NCBI GenBank assembly: GCA_000155435.1 | Contig: DS990260.1 | Location: 2,770,984 to 2,834,983, forward strand | Reading direction: 5' to 3' | Length of the DNA stretch: 64,000 nucleotides | DNA from: Clostridiales bacterium 1_7_47FAA | Lineage (GTDB): Bacteria; Bacillota; Clostridia; Lachnospirales; Lachnospiraceae | Shown: positions 33,186 through 41,899 of the stretch, piece after piece | Layout: the number at the start of each line of letters is the position of its first letter | Position numbering within the stretch: the first letter of the stretch is position 1 | Position numbers and translations under genes: made by a program | The notes under the pieces: model-generated | What the model saw: only the letters and a program-made list of their open reading frames with translations | What the model was told of the DNA's origin: nothing | Database searches by the model: none

Positions 33186-34673
33186 TTACTGTAATAACTG
33201 CAAAATGGACTGTGGCTGCTGATTAGCCTGAGCCAGCATAGCCTGAGCAGACTGCATCAGAACACTGTTCTTTGTGAACTCCATCATCTCTTTTGCCATA
33301 TCCACGTCACGGATACGGGATTCAGCAGCTGTGATGTTCTCGGTGGTAACACCCAGGTTGTTGATAGTGTGCTCTAAGCGGTTCTGAATAGCACCAAGTT
33401 TTCCACGGCTGGTAGATACCTGGTTAATTGCGTCGGTAATTTTGCTAATGGCTGCGGATGCACCGTCCCTGTCACCGATATCAATATCACCTATGCCAAG
33501 CGAATCAACATGCATATTACTTATTGATAACTCAAGCTGATTCCAAGCATCATTCGTATCGCCAATTTGAAGTTTTAATCCACCACCAGTAGAAAGACCT
33601 GAACCGTTATCCAAATCAAATTGCCCAGCTGTAGCACCACCTGTTGTGCCTCCAGTTATAGCCTGTAAATCATTCCCAGTTTTTGTCCCGTCGAAAGAGA
33701 CTCTCATATCAGCGCCCGCGTCTGCTAACATCTTATTAATTTCACTTGCACTATATGATTGGGTGCTTCTAAGATTAACAGTTATATTTCCATCTCCACC
33801 TTGAGTCGCACCATACGCCCCAGCATCGTCTTTTTTAAAGGTCAAATGCTTTGTATTTACTCCAGCTTTCGTCGCTGACACAGTAACACCACTTGCTGTC
33901 TTAGATGCCTTTACAGCCGCAGCTGATGCTATTTCAACTATCTTACCACCACCTGTTGCATCTAATTCAAAATTTTTGTTTACAGTTACGCTTATTTTTC
34001 CAGCAGCGTCGTCCGGAGTGCCTTTCACACCACTAATTAATTTATCTAAATCAGCCTGTGAATAGGTATTACCTTTTGTCAAGGTTAATGTCAAGGTTTT
34101 ATTGTCCGTCCACTCTGCATCATCAGCAGCGCCTGAATTTATTATGACTTTAAAGCCCTCTGGTGCGGTAAAAGTAAAGTCTGTATTTGCAGTTTTAAGT
34201 TGTGTTCCACTTACAGCACCAGTAGCTACTCCACCTGAAGTACCAACGCCCATAGAGCCATCTAACAACTTAATCCCATTAAAGTTAGTACTATCCGCAA
34301 TACGGTTAATTTCGTCCTTTAACGCATTAACCTCATCCTGCAATGCCCTTCTATCAACATCATCCGTATAAGTACCATTCGCAGACTTAGTAGCCAGTTC
34401 CTGCATACGGTTCAGCATGGAATGAACTTCCTGCAGTCCGCCTTCAGCTGTCTGTACTAAAGAGATAGCATCCTGGGAGTTATCGCTTGCCGCTGTCAGA
34501 CCTTTAATCTGTGCTCTCATCTTCTCAGAAATAGCCAGACCGGCTGCGTCATCGCCTGCGCGGTTGATTCTGTAACCGGATGACAGTTTCTCAAGAGACT
34601 TAGATACTGAACTGTTGTTTACGCCCAGCTGTCTGCTGGAGTTTAATGCCATAATGTTGTGTTGAATCCTCAT
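33186..34673 (-). CDS. fliC: Flagellin
   Basis: The filament subunit, 495 residues. D0/D1 regions are canonical at both ends: [20 protein letters not shown] at the start and [20 protein letters not shown] plus [17 protein letters not shown] at the end. The middle (residues ~150-390) is a variable Gly/Thr/Ser/Ala-rich outer domain, with lower GC than the ends. The ATG at 34673 follows ATGGAGGT; an upstream in-frame start is rejected. Single gene with its own terminator; translation is probably gated by CsrA at the leader. Only one flagellin is in the window. Confidence 0.97.
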   Translation of the reverse strand: MRIQHNIMALNSSRQLGVNNSSVSKSLEKLSSGYRINRAGDDAAGLAISEKMRAQIKGLTAASDNSQDAISLVQTAEGGLQEVHSMLNRMQELATKSANGTYTDDVDRRALQDEVNALKDEINRIADSTNFNGIKLLDGSMGVGTSGGVATGAVSGTQLKTANTDFTFTAPEGFKVIINSGAADDAEWTDNKTLTLTLTKGNTYSQADLDKLISGVKGTPDDAAGKISVTVNKNFELDATGGGKIVEIASAAAVKASKTASGVTVSATKAGVNTKHLTFKKDDAGAYGATQGGDGNITVNLRSTQSYSASEINKMLADAGADMRVSFDGTKTGNDLQAITGGTTGGATAGQFDLDNGSGLSTGGGLKLQIGDTNDAWNQLELSISNMHVDSLGIGDIDIGDRDGASAAISKITDAINQVSTSRGKLGAIQNRLEHTINNLGVTTENITAAESRIRDVDMAKEMMEFTKNSVLMQSAQAMLAQANQQPQSILQLLQ

Positions 34674-34680
34674 ACTAATT

Positions 34681-34720
34681 ACCTCCATGTAATTATAATA
34701 TTCCGGGAAATCCTTTTCCC
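34681..34720 (-). promoter_or_regulatory. CsrA-type hairpin and ribosome-site target in the flagellin leader
   Basis: On the minus strand a perfect 6-bp stem GGGAAA/TTTCCC (34720-34715 with 34710-34705) displays AGGA in a tetraloop, and the ribosome site 17 bases later reads ATGGAGG, a second GGA. A GGA-loop hairpin upstream plus a GGA in the ribosome site is the two-site layout known for CsrA on Bacillus hag. Both csrA and fliW are in operon A. Confidence 0.7.
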
Positions 34721-34808
34721 TGTTTCATGACATATCCCAATGCCGGACGGGCCCTGTCTGACACTGGACCAAGCTTCCGGAACATCCATTCCTTCCGCTC
34801 TGTAATAT

Positions 34809-34835
34809 TTATCGTACGCACCCCCTCTTTTATTC
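34809..34835 (-). promoter_or_regulatory. Possible sigma-28 promoter of flagellin
   Basis: The -10 element TACGATAA (34809-34816) fits sigma-28, but the sequence at the right distance upstream is GAATAAAA, a poor -35; a TAAA lies three bases too close. No better promoter is seen between the vanY terminator and the start codon. Confidence 0.4.
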
Positions 34836-34838
34836 ACC

Positions 34839-34876
34839 AAAAAAGTGCACAAAAATCGAATTCGTTTTTTGTGCAC
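34839..34876 (-). terminator. Intrinsic terminator of flagellar operon B (after vanY)
   Basis: A near-perfect palindrome GTGCACAAAAA...TTTTTGTGCAC centred on GAATTC, followed by TTTTTT on the minus strand. It separates operon B from flagellin. Confidence 0.88.
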
Positions 34877-34928
34877 TCTATCTATAAAGACTCTATTCAT
34901 AAAGACTCTATCCATAAAGACTCTGTTC
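34875..34928. repeat. 15-bp tandem repeat at the vanY 3' end
   Basis: Three and a half copies of a 15-mer (ACTCTATCTATAAAG and variants). The vanY stop codon lies in the third copy, so copies one and two are untranslated duplications of the gene's end. Confidence 0.8.
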
Positions 34929-35843
34929 AATATAAAATTCTTCCAGGGACAGGCCATGCTCCTTCATATACCTTGCCGCTTCCACCCCCACATAACGGTA
35001 ATGCCACGGCTCATACTCAATCCCTGTGATATCCACCTTATCTTCCCCATACCTCATGATAAAACCATAATCCTGGGCATTCTCCATGAGCCATTGGCTT
35101 TCCGGTGTCTTCTCAAATTCCTTCTCAAGCTTATGGTACTTATTGGTATAAAAATCAACCGCCAGGCCCAGGCAATGTTCCCCTGACCCCGGGATGGATA
35201 TGGTCTGCCTTGCAAGAATATATGATTCTTCTTTCGTATGACCGCTTCTCACATAAGACTGCACCTTCCGGTTAAACAGTTTTTCCTGTTTGTCCAATGT
35301 TCTGTAGCCTGAGCACACGACAGGTGATAACCCCTGCGCTTTCATATCTTCCAGCATCTGCATCAGCGGTTCATAAATCCGCTCGTCCACTGACTGCTCG
35401 GTTCCCGGAATGGCTTTTAACTCCGCCGCATAATCCTCAGGCACCGGGTACTCCGCGTTAGTAAGTATCAGGCACCACATATCATCCTGGCTGATGAACA
35501 GTTCTTTATCCCCATCCATTCCACCGCTATGCTTCGTACCCTCATCTGCCTGCCCGCCTAAATGCATCCGGTCATCTGCACTTCCTCCATCCAAACCAAA
35601 ATCACCATCTGCCCTATACCCTTCTCCAACACCCAGATCATCTCCAGCCGAACCTTCCCCATCCGCTGCCGAAACCGTCCCTGCTCCCACAGCCTCCGTC
35701 ACCTTCGCCGCCTCCACCGCCCGCTCCCGTTCCAGCTTCCGGTGTGCCGATATATAAAACAGGGTCAGGATTATCAGGAAGGTATAAATCATCACCCGCC
35801 TGTTCCTGACCATACGCCGGTCCTGTGATTTTCCCTGGGCCAT
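34908..35843 (-). CDS. VanY-type D-alanyl-D-alanine carboxypeptidase
   Basis: A 311-residue membrane-anchored peptidase: one N-terminal helix (VMIYTFLIILTLFYISA), a low-complexity Gly/Asp/Glu-rich stalk to about residue 110, then the VanY/DacB-like zinc domain with SGYRT, GSGEHCLGLAVDF and EPWHYRYVG, which supply the His/Asp/His metal ligands and the catalytic Glu. It trims the terminal D-Ala from wall peptides. AGGAGG precedes the ATG. Last gene of operon B; wall trimming near the growing flagellum is a plausible role, since no FlgJ-type muramidase is in the locus. Confidence 0.9.
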   Translation of the reverse strand: MAQGKSQDRRMVRNRRVMIYTFLIILTLFYISAHRKLERERAVEAAKVTEAVGAGTVSAADGEGSAGDDLGVGEGYRADGDFGLDGGSADDRMHLGGQADEGTKHSGGMDGDKELFISQDDMWCLILTNAEYPVPEDYAAELKAIPGTEQSVDERIYEPLMQMLEDMKAQGLSPVVCSGYRTLDKQEKLFNRKVQSYVRSGHTKEESYILARQTISIPGSGEHCLGLAVDFYTNKYHKLEKEFEKTPESQWLMENAQDYGFIMRYGEDKVDITGIEYEPWHYRYVGVEAARYMKEHGLSLEEFYIEQSLYG

Positions 35844-35909
35844 GTCCCCGTATCCTCCTAAACATAACTTCCATGCTGTCCATTTCCTGCATTATCCGGC
35901 AGTATCCCG

Positions 35910-36569
35910 CTACCGTATCCGCCTTAACTGGTCCCCCTGCCTCCGCAGGATATACCGGTACAGCAGGTCCTCCTGCCTGGTAGCCATTTCCATGAACTCG
36001 CATCCATAGCCATAATCCCCTTCGGGCCTCTGCACCTGACGGCGCACCTCGCAGGTATACAGCATGGAATCGCCCATGGCCGGTATCACCATATTAAAAC
36101 GGTCATTGGTCCTGAATTCTTCCTTGCTCCTGAACATCAGGCCGCCCAGGCTGATATCCACCAGCTGCACCTTAAGCCCGTTGACATCCTTGGAATCGCC
36201 TTCCATCTCCATCACATCGTCCCCGCGCATGCAGTTATAGATGATGCCTGTGTCCCTTGTACTGATACGGAAATACTCCCGCCGCTCATCATTGGTGGCC
36301 TCGTTTAAATCAATTATCCTGGCCAGCTTGGGCGAGGACAGGTACACCCTGCCAATCAGCACCTTAAAACCAAGCTGGGTATTATAAATCTCCAGCTTTA
36401 TCAAAAGATTATATGGAATCCCCGGCAGTTCATTGCGGGAGCTGCCCACGTCGATGAAATTCTTCCCGATGCGGTGCAGGACCCCCATACTGATTAAATC
36501 GTTATTCTTTGCTTTTATGACACACGACGAGCCCACATACCCATCCAGCAAATCAACCAATTCCGCCAC
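35910..36569 (-). CDS. PilZ-domain c-di-GMP receptor (YpfA/YcgR-type)
   Basis: A 219-residue two-domain protein: an N-terminal YcgR-N-like beta domain (residues 1-95) and a C-terminal PilZ domain with RREYFR near residue 97 and VDISLGG near 140, the two c-di-GMP-binding motifs. Homologues brake the flagellar motor through MotA or FliG/FliM when c-di-GMP is high. Encoded inside operon B, so probably a motor brake. The start is unclear: GTG at 36569 lies on top of GGGGG; a TTG three codons later has better spacing. Confidence 0.9.
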   Translation of the reverse strand: MAELVDLLDGYVGSSCVIKAKNNDLISMGVLHRIGKNFIDVGSSRNELPGIPYNLLIKLEIYNTQLGFKVLIGRVYLSSPKLARIIDLNEATNDERREYFRISTRDTGIIYNCMRGDDVMEMEGDSKDVNGLKVQLVDISLGGLMFRSKEEFRTNDRFNMVIPAMGDSMLYTCEVRRQVQRPEGDYGYGCEFMEMATRQEDLLYRYILRRQGDQLRRIR

Positions 36570-36624
36570 CCCCTGTATTCATCCTGTTGTCGTCCATCAA
36601 GTGACATCCGGCGTAAACACGCCG

Positions 36625-37008
36625 TCAGCTGTCATTCCTCTCGCGCCCGGACACCAGATTCCGGCGCAGACGGCCGGCCTGGCTTCCCGCCCCTGAAGTT
36701 TTTCCTTCTAAAGCTTTTGCAGCAGCCGCCTTCTCCACACCCCGTATCTGGGCCGAGGTCTCCATGAGCTTGCAGTAAATCCCCGCAACCACCTCATACA
36801 GCTCCACCGGTATATTGCACCCCACATCCAGCATACAGAGCAGGGATGCCGCACTGTCGTCCTTGAATACAGGAATCCCCTTTTTTTCCGCAATATCTAT
36901 GATGTGCTCTGCAACCGTCCCATAGCCTGATGCAATCACCACCGGGGACGTGTCTTCATCTGCATTGTATTTTAAAGCCACCGCTTTATTTTTCTTAAAT
37001 TTTGACAT
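36625..37008 (-). CDS. FlhB C-terminal-domain paralogue (YlqH/FlhX type)
   Basis: A 127-residue soluble protein matching only the post-cleavage half of FlhB: NKAVALKYNADEDTSPVVIA at the start lines up with the residues after NPTH. No membrane part and no NPTH. Such proteins can stand in for the FlhB C-terminal fragment in export switching. A basic tail of about 35 residues (RLRRNLVSGRERNDS) is added. It overlaps the next gene upstream by 14 bases. The true FlhB is in operon A. Confidence 0.88.
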   Translation of the reverse strand: MSKFKKNKAVALKYNADEDTSPVVIASGYGTVAEHIIDIAEKKGIPVFKDDSAASLLCMLDVGCNIPVELYEVVAGIYCKLMETSAQIRGVEKAAAAKALEGKTSGAGSQAGRLRRNLVSGRERNDS

Positions 37009-38404
37009 CTACGCCCGTCCTTTTAAATGGCAGGTTTTTAAATACCTCCATCAGGGAACGCACATGGTCCATGCGCTCCACCTCTATGTCAGCCGCCCGG
37101 TAACCGTGTTCCTCCATGATTTTCCTGAACTCGGGTACCAGTCCCCCGAATATCCCTGTATAAGATTCAGGACAGTACAGGTGGAACCCCAGTTCCTTTC
37201 CCGCCATCATGAACTCTGCCTCCATCTGCCCAATCCCAGGTATGTCAAAGGTAATGAGCACATGGACATGGTCTGTCCCGCCGGAATCCCGGCTTCCCCG
37301 TTCCCCGCCCCGTCCCTCGTCCTTGGGGTCTATCCAAAGTTCGGAAAATGCCTTCATCCCCTGGTAATCCACCGGGATTACAAAATGCAGCAGCGGCGTA
37401 TAATTACAGGGCGAGGACAGCAGGCTGGTGATGATTTTCTCTATCTTATCCCCGTTCAGGCTATTCATGGGGGTTTCCCTGTCCTGCTTTGTAATGATTT
37501 CCGCCAGGGTATCCATGATCCTGGAACGGTTTTCCTGCCGCTCCGGCCCACGGAAGCTTTCTATGTAATCCCGGACCATTTCCCGTAACCGTCCCTTGTC
37601 TTCCCGGCTGTTCACATGGATGAGAAGGTTCAGAAGCGCCTCCTGCAGATATGCCTCGTTGTCCTGGTACCTGGACATATTGTAAAGGATGTTGGGCAGG
37701 ACCCTGGCGGTCTGGGGAGAGTAGAGCACGCTCTGTTCCAGTTCCTTTAAGGCCTGCTGCACCTCGGTCTTAAGTTCCTCAAACTCCTGGCCGCTGCGGA
37801 CATCCCGGACCCGCGCGGCCAACTGTACGAACTTCCCATAGAGCGTCCTGCTGCCGGACAGCTGTTCCGACAGGTATTCCAGGCTGTTGGCCACGGAATC
37901 CAGCACGTCCTGCCGGGAAATGCTTCCATTTATTGCCTTTAAAAGCTCCGCTGTCTCCAACCGCAGTTCCGGCTTATCCCCCAGCTGGTTCCTCAGGAAG
38001 TCAAACAGTTCCCCCTTAAACAGGGTGGAGGCATATTCCTGGTCCACCAGTTCATCCACAATATGCTCCGGCTCAATTAAAAGCGCGTCAAAAAGCTGCC
38101 TTATTTCCTGGGTCACCGTGTTGTTATTCACCGGCAGGAGGCTGATGATTTCCTCCAGCATATATATATTCTTCAGGTAGTTGACCGTTACCGCCGGGTC
38201 CTTTAACAGGTTCATCAGGGTAGCGGCCCCGGCCTCCCGCTCCAGCACATTGTGGTTTCCCAGAAGACCGCTGCCCTCGGGATTCTTGGTGATATGCCGG
38301 ATTTCCTGCATGTCAAAGGGGACCGATGGGTCTTTCATCGCCTTATCCGGCTGTATGATATTCTTGTTGATGACCGGAGAAGTCACCCGTAAGATGTCTG
38401 CCAT
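36995..38404 (-). CDS. Flagellar-operon protein with FliK-C-like end (YlqG-like)
   Basis: A 469-residue, largely helical protein. The last ~120 residues (ITFDIPGIGQMEAEFMMAGK, then PEFRKIMEEHGYR) follow the pattern of the FliK hook-length C-terminal domain. In Bacillus a similar protein (YlqG) is encoded beside the FlhB-C paralogue YlqH, and the same pairing is seen here. A role in substrate switching together with that paralogue is inference. The rest of the protein is not recognised. Its ATG shares one base with the stop of fapA. Confidence 0.6.
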   Translation of the reverse strand: MADILRVTSPVINKNIIQPDKAMKDPSVPFDMQEIRHITKNPEGSGLLGNHNVLEREAGAATLMNLLKDPAVTVNYLKNIYMLEEIISLLPVNNNTVTQEIRQLFDALLIEPEHIVDELVDQEYASTLFKGELFDFLRNQLGDKPELRLETAELLKAINGSISRQDVLDSVANSLEYLSEQLSGSRTLYGKFVQLAARVRDVRSGQEFEELKTEVQQALKELEQSVLYSPQTARVLPNILYNMSRYQDNEAYLQEALLNLLIHVNSREDKGRLREMVRDYIESFRGPERQENRSRIMDTLAEIITKQDRETPMNSLNGDKIEKIITSLLSSPCNYTPLLHFVIPVDYQGMKAFSELWIDPKDEGRGGERGSRDSGGTDHVHVLITFDIPGIGQMEAEFMMAGKELGFHLYCPESYTGIFGGLVPEFRKIMEEHGYRAADIEVERMDHVRSLMEVFKNLPFKRTGVDVKI

Positions 38405-40341
38405 TAGCGAATTCCTTTCCTGATTTCCCCGTCAAGATAGTAGAAGGTACAGTTATCCTCCTTTTTGGTGATGCTCATCTTACAATCCCCAATGTTGATG
38501 ACGCTTCCGGGATAAACCTCCCTTGCCGTAAGCCTTGATTTGCCAACCTCCCGCAGTTTCCTGGACAGTTCGGCGCCCTGCTGCTTCAGTTTCTTTTCCT
38601 TCAGCGAATTGATGGGGGCTTCCAGCTTAAGCTTTGCCAGACGGTCACGCTGGATTGGCGTGATGCTGCCCTCCTTGAGCTTTCCGTTAAGATATGATAT
38701 ATCCTTATTAAGCTCGGTGAGTTTCCTGGACAGCAGCAGCATTTCCTTCCCCACTGCCTCCATCTCCTCCATCAGCTGGGGAGTCAGGCCGAGGGTAACC
38801 GAGGTCGTGATATGGCTGGGCGCGCCTACGGCCTTTACATTCATACAGTTATAGACCGAGCAGTTCCCGCCGATGAACGCGCCGCGCTTTCCCATCAGGG
38901 TCAGGTCATGGCCGCAGGACACCTCTGAGTTGATGATGTACTCTGCCTGTATGTTATTTTTTGCGTAAATGTTGCAGTCTTCCAGGAACTTGGCCGTGAT
39001 ATCCCCGTCTGCCTCCAGGACGCCGCTTTTCATTCCCCGCATTCCTTTGTGCAGCAGGATGTCCCCGCCTGCCTTCAGATAAGCGCCTTCCACGATCCCC
39101 ATCACCGTGATGTCGCCCTTGGCAATCACCCTGTATCCCTCCAGCACATCCCCGTGAACCACAACGCTGCCTGTAAAATCAATATTTCCCACGCTGTTGT
39201 CCACATTGCCGGACACGGAAAATATATTCTCCACATGGAACCGGCCGGAACGGAAGGTCAGGTTGCCCTCACATGCCGTAACCAGCTTATCCCGCTCCGG
39301 GGTATATACGATATTCCTTCCCTGGGGGATGGGAGGCATGGTGCCGTTCTTTCCCCGTACAGGTTCGCCGAACACATCCACGCCGTCCTCCGGCTCCGTG
39401 GGCATGGTGATATCGCACACCACATCCCCTTTCTGGACATTATGTATCAGGTTCATGCTTTTAAAATCAATGCCGCCATTGCCCTTGGAAGCATACTTTA
39501 ACTGGGCCTTCCTGGGAAAATAGTCCTTAATCCGTCCATCTTCCCCATTGATTGCAGGCATTCCGTTTGCAATGACAGCCATCTGCAGATACTGCCTTTC
39601 ATTGACAATGGTTCCTATCTTCTCCTCGTCAACGCCAAAGCATATCCCCTTCTGCTCCAGTGCATCATGTATCATTGCCCTGGACACGTCCTGTCCTTCC
39701 CCCTGGGGGCCGTGCACCATCATGGAGACACTCATCCTGTCGTCAGCCACAATCAGCTCCACCCAGGCATCCTGGTCCGTTTCCCCGGCCGGCACATCTT
39801 CACCCTGGACTGAACCATATCCACCCTGGGCTGAACCATATCCACCCTGGCCTGAACCATATCCACCCGGTCTTCCATCCCCATATCCGGTCCCGCCATA
39901 TGAATCCTGGTCATATGCATTCCGGCCGGACATATCCCAGTCGGACGCATCCTGTCCATCTGCCCCGGTCTGCTCCTTTCCCAGAAGCTCCCGTTCCACC
40001 TGCTCCCTCCGCCTTACTTCAGCCTCATTCCAGTCCTCAACCGTTTCCACCCGGTGGTCACTATCCTGGTCCCTGCCGTTCTGGTCCCTGCCATTTCTGC
40101 TCCCGCTGTCTTGGCTCCTGCCGTTTCGGCTTCTGCCATCCTGGCCCCTGCCGTCCCGGGCACCGTCCGCATTTTGGCCTCCTGTCCCTTCATCTTCCCT
40201 GTCTGTATCGTCATAGGACTGCCCCTGTGTCCGTGATTCTCCTTCCCGTTCATCCTCTCCCACATGTTCCGGGATCCCATCCTCCTGATTGTCATCAAGA
40301 AATTTAGATAACAAGCTGTAAATCAGACTTTTTTCGTTCAT
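38404..40341 (-). CDS. FapA/DUF342 family protein
   Basis: A 645-residue protein. Residues ~1-185 are low-complexity Asp/Gly/Arg/Ser/Gln-rich, with a run of RNGRDQ-type units and three GYGSxQG heptads. Then come the FapA N-terminal domain and a right-handed beta-helix (repeating D-I/V-x-V-x-G steps, residues ~340-520) and a C-terminal coiled coil. The family is widespread in motile and sporulating bacteria; function is not settled, with membrane or flagellar assembly roles suggested. ATG at 40341 follows GGGGGTG. It sits between flgG and the FliK-C-like gene. Confidence 0.82.
   Translation of the reverse strand: MNEKSLIYSLLSKFLDDNQEDGIPEHVGEDEREGESRTQGQSYDDTDREDEGTGGQNADGARDGRGQDGRSRNGRSQDSGSRNGRDQNGRDQDSDHRVETVEDWNEAEVRRREQVERELLGKEQTGADGQDASDWDMSGRNAYDQDSYGGTGYGDGRPGGYGSGQGGYGSAQGGYGSVQGEDVPAGETDQDAWVELIVADDRMSVSMMVHGPQGEGQDVSRAMIHDALEQKGICFGVDEEKIGTIVNERQYLQMAVIANGMPAINGEDGRIKDYFPRKAQLKYASKGNGGIDFKSMNLIHNVQKGDVVCDITMPTEPEDGVDVFGEPVRGKNGTMPPIPQGRNIVYTPERDKLVTACEGNLTFRSGRFHVENIFSVSGNVDNSVGNIDFTGSVVVHGDVLEGYRVIAKGDITVMGIVEGAYLKAGGDILLHKGMRGMKSGVLEADGDITAKFLEDCNIYAKNNIQAEYIINSEVSCGHDLTLMGKRGAFIGGNCSVYNCMNVKAVGAPSHITTSVTLGLTPQLMEEMEAVGKEMLLLSRKLTELNKDISYLNGKLKEGSITPIQRDRLAKLKLEAPINSLKEKKLKQQGAELSRKLREVGKSRLTAREVYPGSVINIGDCKMSITKKEDNCTFYYLDGEIRKGIR
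39811..39870. repeat. 21-bp tandem repeat inside fapA
   Basis: Three copies of a 21-mer (TGAACCATATCCACCCTGGG plus one base, starting at 39811, 39832 and 39853) encode GYGS(V/A/G)QG heptads in the disordered N-terminal region. In-frame unit length allows copy-number change without frameshift. Confidence 0.85.
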
Positions 40342-40375
40342 GGGCACCCCCTTTTAGCACAATCTGCTGATGTCG

Positions 40376-41143
40376 TTACCTTAAGTTATTAATCATCTCT
40401 TCCATCTGGTCCGCAGTGCTTACAATCCTGCTGTTAAGCTGGAATGCGCGCTGGGTCTGCATCAGGTTGACCATCTCCGTGGACATGTCGGCATTGGACA
40501 TTTCAAGGGTCCTGGTCATGACCGAGCTTTTCTCCTGGTCCTCATCCAGATCCTCTATGGACATCCACTCCCCGGAAGCCTCACCGGTACGGAACAGGTT
40601 GGACCCCGCATGGATAAGGCCCTCCGGGTTCTCGCACACAAACAGGCCAATCCGGTCCGCAATGGAATCCAGGTCCAGTTCCCCTGTGTCATCTCCCCTG
40701 CCGTCTTCCGCCGCCTTGTACTCCAGCTCGATTGGCTCGCCGTCCCAGTCCAGCACATAACTGCCGTCGCTGGTGGTCAGGTAATTGCCGTCCTCGGTGG
40801 AGGATATCTGGAAGGCGCCGTCCCTTGTGTAAGCCGGCTCCTCCTCGTCCTCGCTGGTCTGGATGGCAAAAAACGCCTTGCCTGACACGGCAAAATCCAG
40901 GGCACGTCCGGTCTTGCGGAAAATCCCCTGCTGGAACGTGGTTCCCGGCCCATTGTTCTTCACGCCGTGTCCCACCTGGGCCTCCGGCCTCATATCCATC
41001 TGGGTGTACAGCAGGTCATTAAAATCACTGCGCATGGACTTATATCCGTTGGTCCCCACATTTGCCATGTTATTGGCAGTCACATCCAGGTCCTGCTGGA
41101 ATGCGTTCATGGCTGAGACTGCCGTATAATATGAAATATTCAT
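40376..41143 (-). CDS. flgG: Flagellar distal rod protein FlgG
   Basis: A 255-residue axial protein: TANNMANVGTNGYKSMRSDF near residue 20, DFAVSGKAFFAIQ near 83 and the C-terminal NADMSTEMVNLMQTQRAFQL helix. Rod component joining the hook. FlgF and FlgG are hard to tell apart; order and the C-terminal helix favour FlgG here. It follows flgF by 11 bases. Confidence 0.88.
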   Translation of the reverse strand: MNISYYTAVSAMNAFQQDLDVTANNMANVGTNGYKSMRSDFNDLLYTQMDMRPEAQVGHGVKNNGPGTTFQQGIFRKTGRALDFAVSGKAFFAIQTSEDEEEPAYTRDGAFQISSTEDGNYLTTSDGSYVLDWDGEPIELEYKAAEDGRGDDTGELDLDSIADRIGLFVCENPEGLIHAGSNLFRTGEASGEWMSIEDLDEDQEKSSVMTRTLEMSNADMSTEMVNLMQTQRAFQLNSRIVSTADQMEEMINNLR

Positions 41144-41154
41144 CTCTTATCCCC

Positions 41155-41895
41155 CTACAGCTTCCCTATCTCATTGGCTGTCTTCTGGTTCATCTGGTCT
41201 ATGATGGTAAGGGCCTTGCCGCATGACTGGAACGCCCTCTGGACCTCCATGGCCCTGGTCATCTCATTGTTCAGGTTCACGCCTGACTGCTCCAGCTTTC
41301 CCTGGTAGACCGTGGGATAGACCTGGGTAAGTGTCACGCCTCCGCCCGCCCCGTAGGTGCCGTTGTCATAAAATGTCAGGTTGTCATAATCATCCGGCTC
41401 TACTATCTGTATCTGGTCCAGCTCCCCGTCCTCATTGTCGTAGATGATTCCGTCCGCGCCAACACGGAACCCGCTCTCATCCACGTACACAGGGCCGCCG
41501 TCCCCCATTACCTGGCCAACGCCGGGAAGTATCAGGTTCCCCTCCTCATCCCGTTTAAAATGTCCGTTGCGTGTGAGATACTGGCCGTCCGTGCCCTGGA
41601 TGACGAAGAATCCGTCCCCGTTAATGGCCAGGTCATAGGTCTGCCCTGTATCCACCACCGGAGCCTGGCCATGGGTGGTCATCTCCCTTGTGCCGATGGA
41701 TATGGTGGAACCCTGGCCCAGCCCCTGGGTCTGCCCGTTCATCTGGCGCACCAGCTGTTCATTGAACGTGGTTTTTACCAGGCGTTTGGGCTTATAGCCG
41801 CTGGTCTTCACATTGGCGATGTTGTTGGCCGCCATGTCTAATGACCGCTGGTTCATCAGCATGCCCGAGGCAGCTGTATAAAATCCTGAAAACAT
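41155..41895 (-). CDS. flgF: Flagellar rod protein FlgF (FlgF/FlgG family)
   Basis: A 246-residue axial protein: MFSGFYTAASGMLMNQRSLD, then NNIANVKTSGYKPKRL, DLAINGDGFFVIQG near residue 87 and the C-terminal AMEVQRAFQSCGKALTIIDQ helix. Rod component with FlgG. Directly follows fliA by 4 bases. The F/G naming could be reversed. Confidence 0.85.
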   Translation of the reverse strand: MFSGFYTAASGMLMNQRSLDMAANNIANVKTSGYKPKRLVKTTFNEQLVRQMNGQTQGLGQGSTISIGTREMTTHGQAPVVDTGQTYDLAINGDGFFVIQGTDGQYLTRNGHFKRDEEGNLILPGVGQVMGDGGPVYVDESGFRVGADGIIYDNEDGELDQIQIVEPDDYDNLTFYDNGTYGAGGGVTLTQVYPTVYQGKLEQSGVNLNNEMTRAMEVQRAFQSCGKALTIIDQMNQKTANEIGKL

Positions 41896-41899
41896 ATCC

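Noticed and set aside
34679-34957. A 92-codon minus-strand frame between vanY and flagellin
   Set aside because: Made of the 15-bp repeat, the terminator palindrome and the flagellin leader; no ribosome site.
39548-40307. Long plus-strand frames rich in Pro, Ser and His opposite fapA
   Set aside because: Produced by the low-complexity repeats of fapA read backwards.
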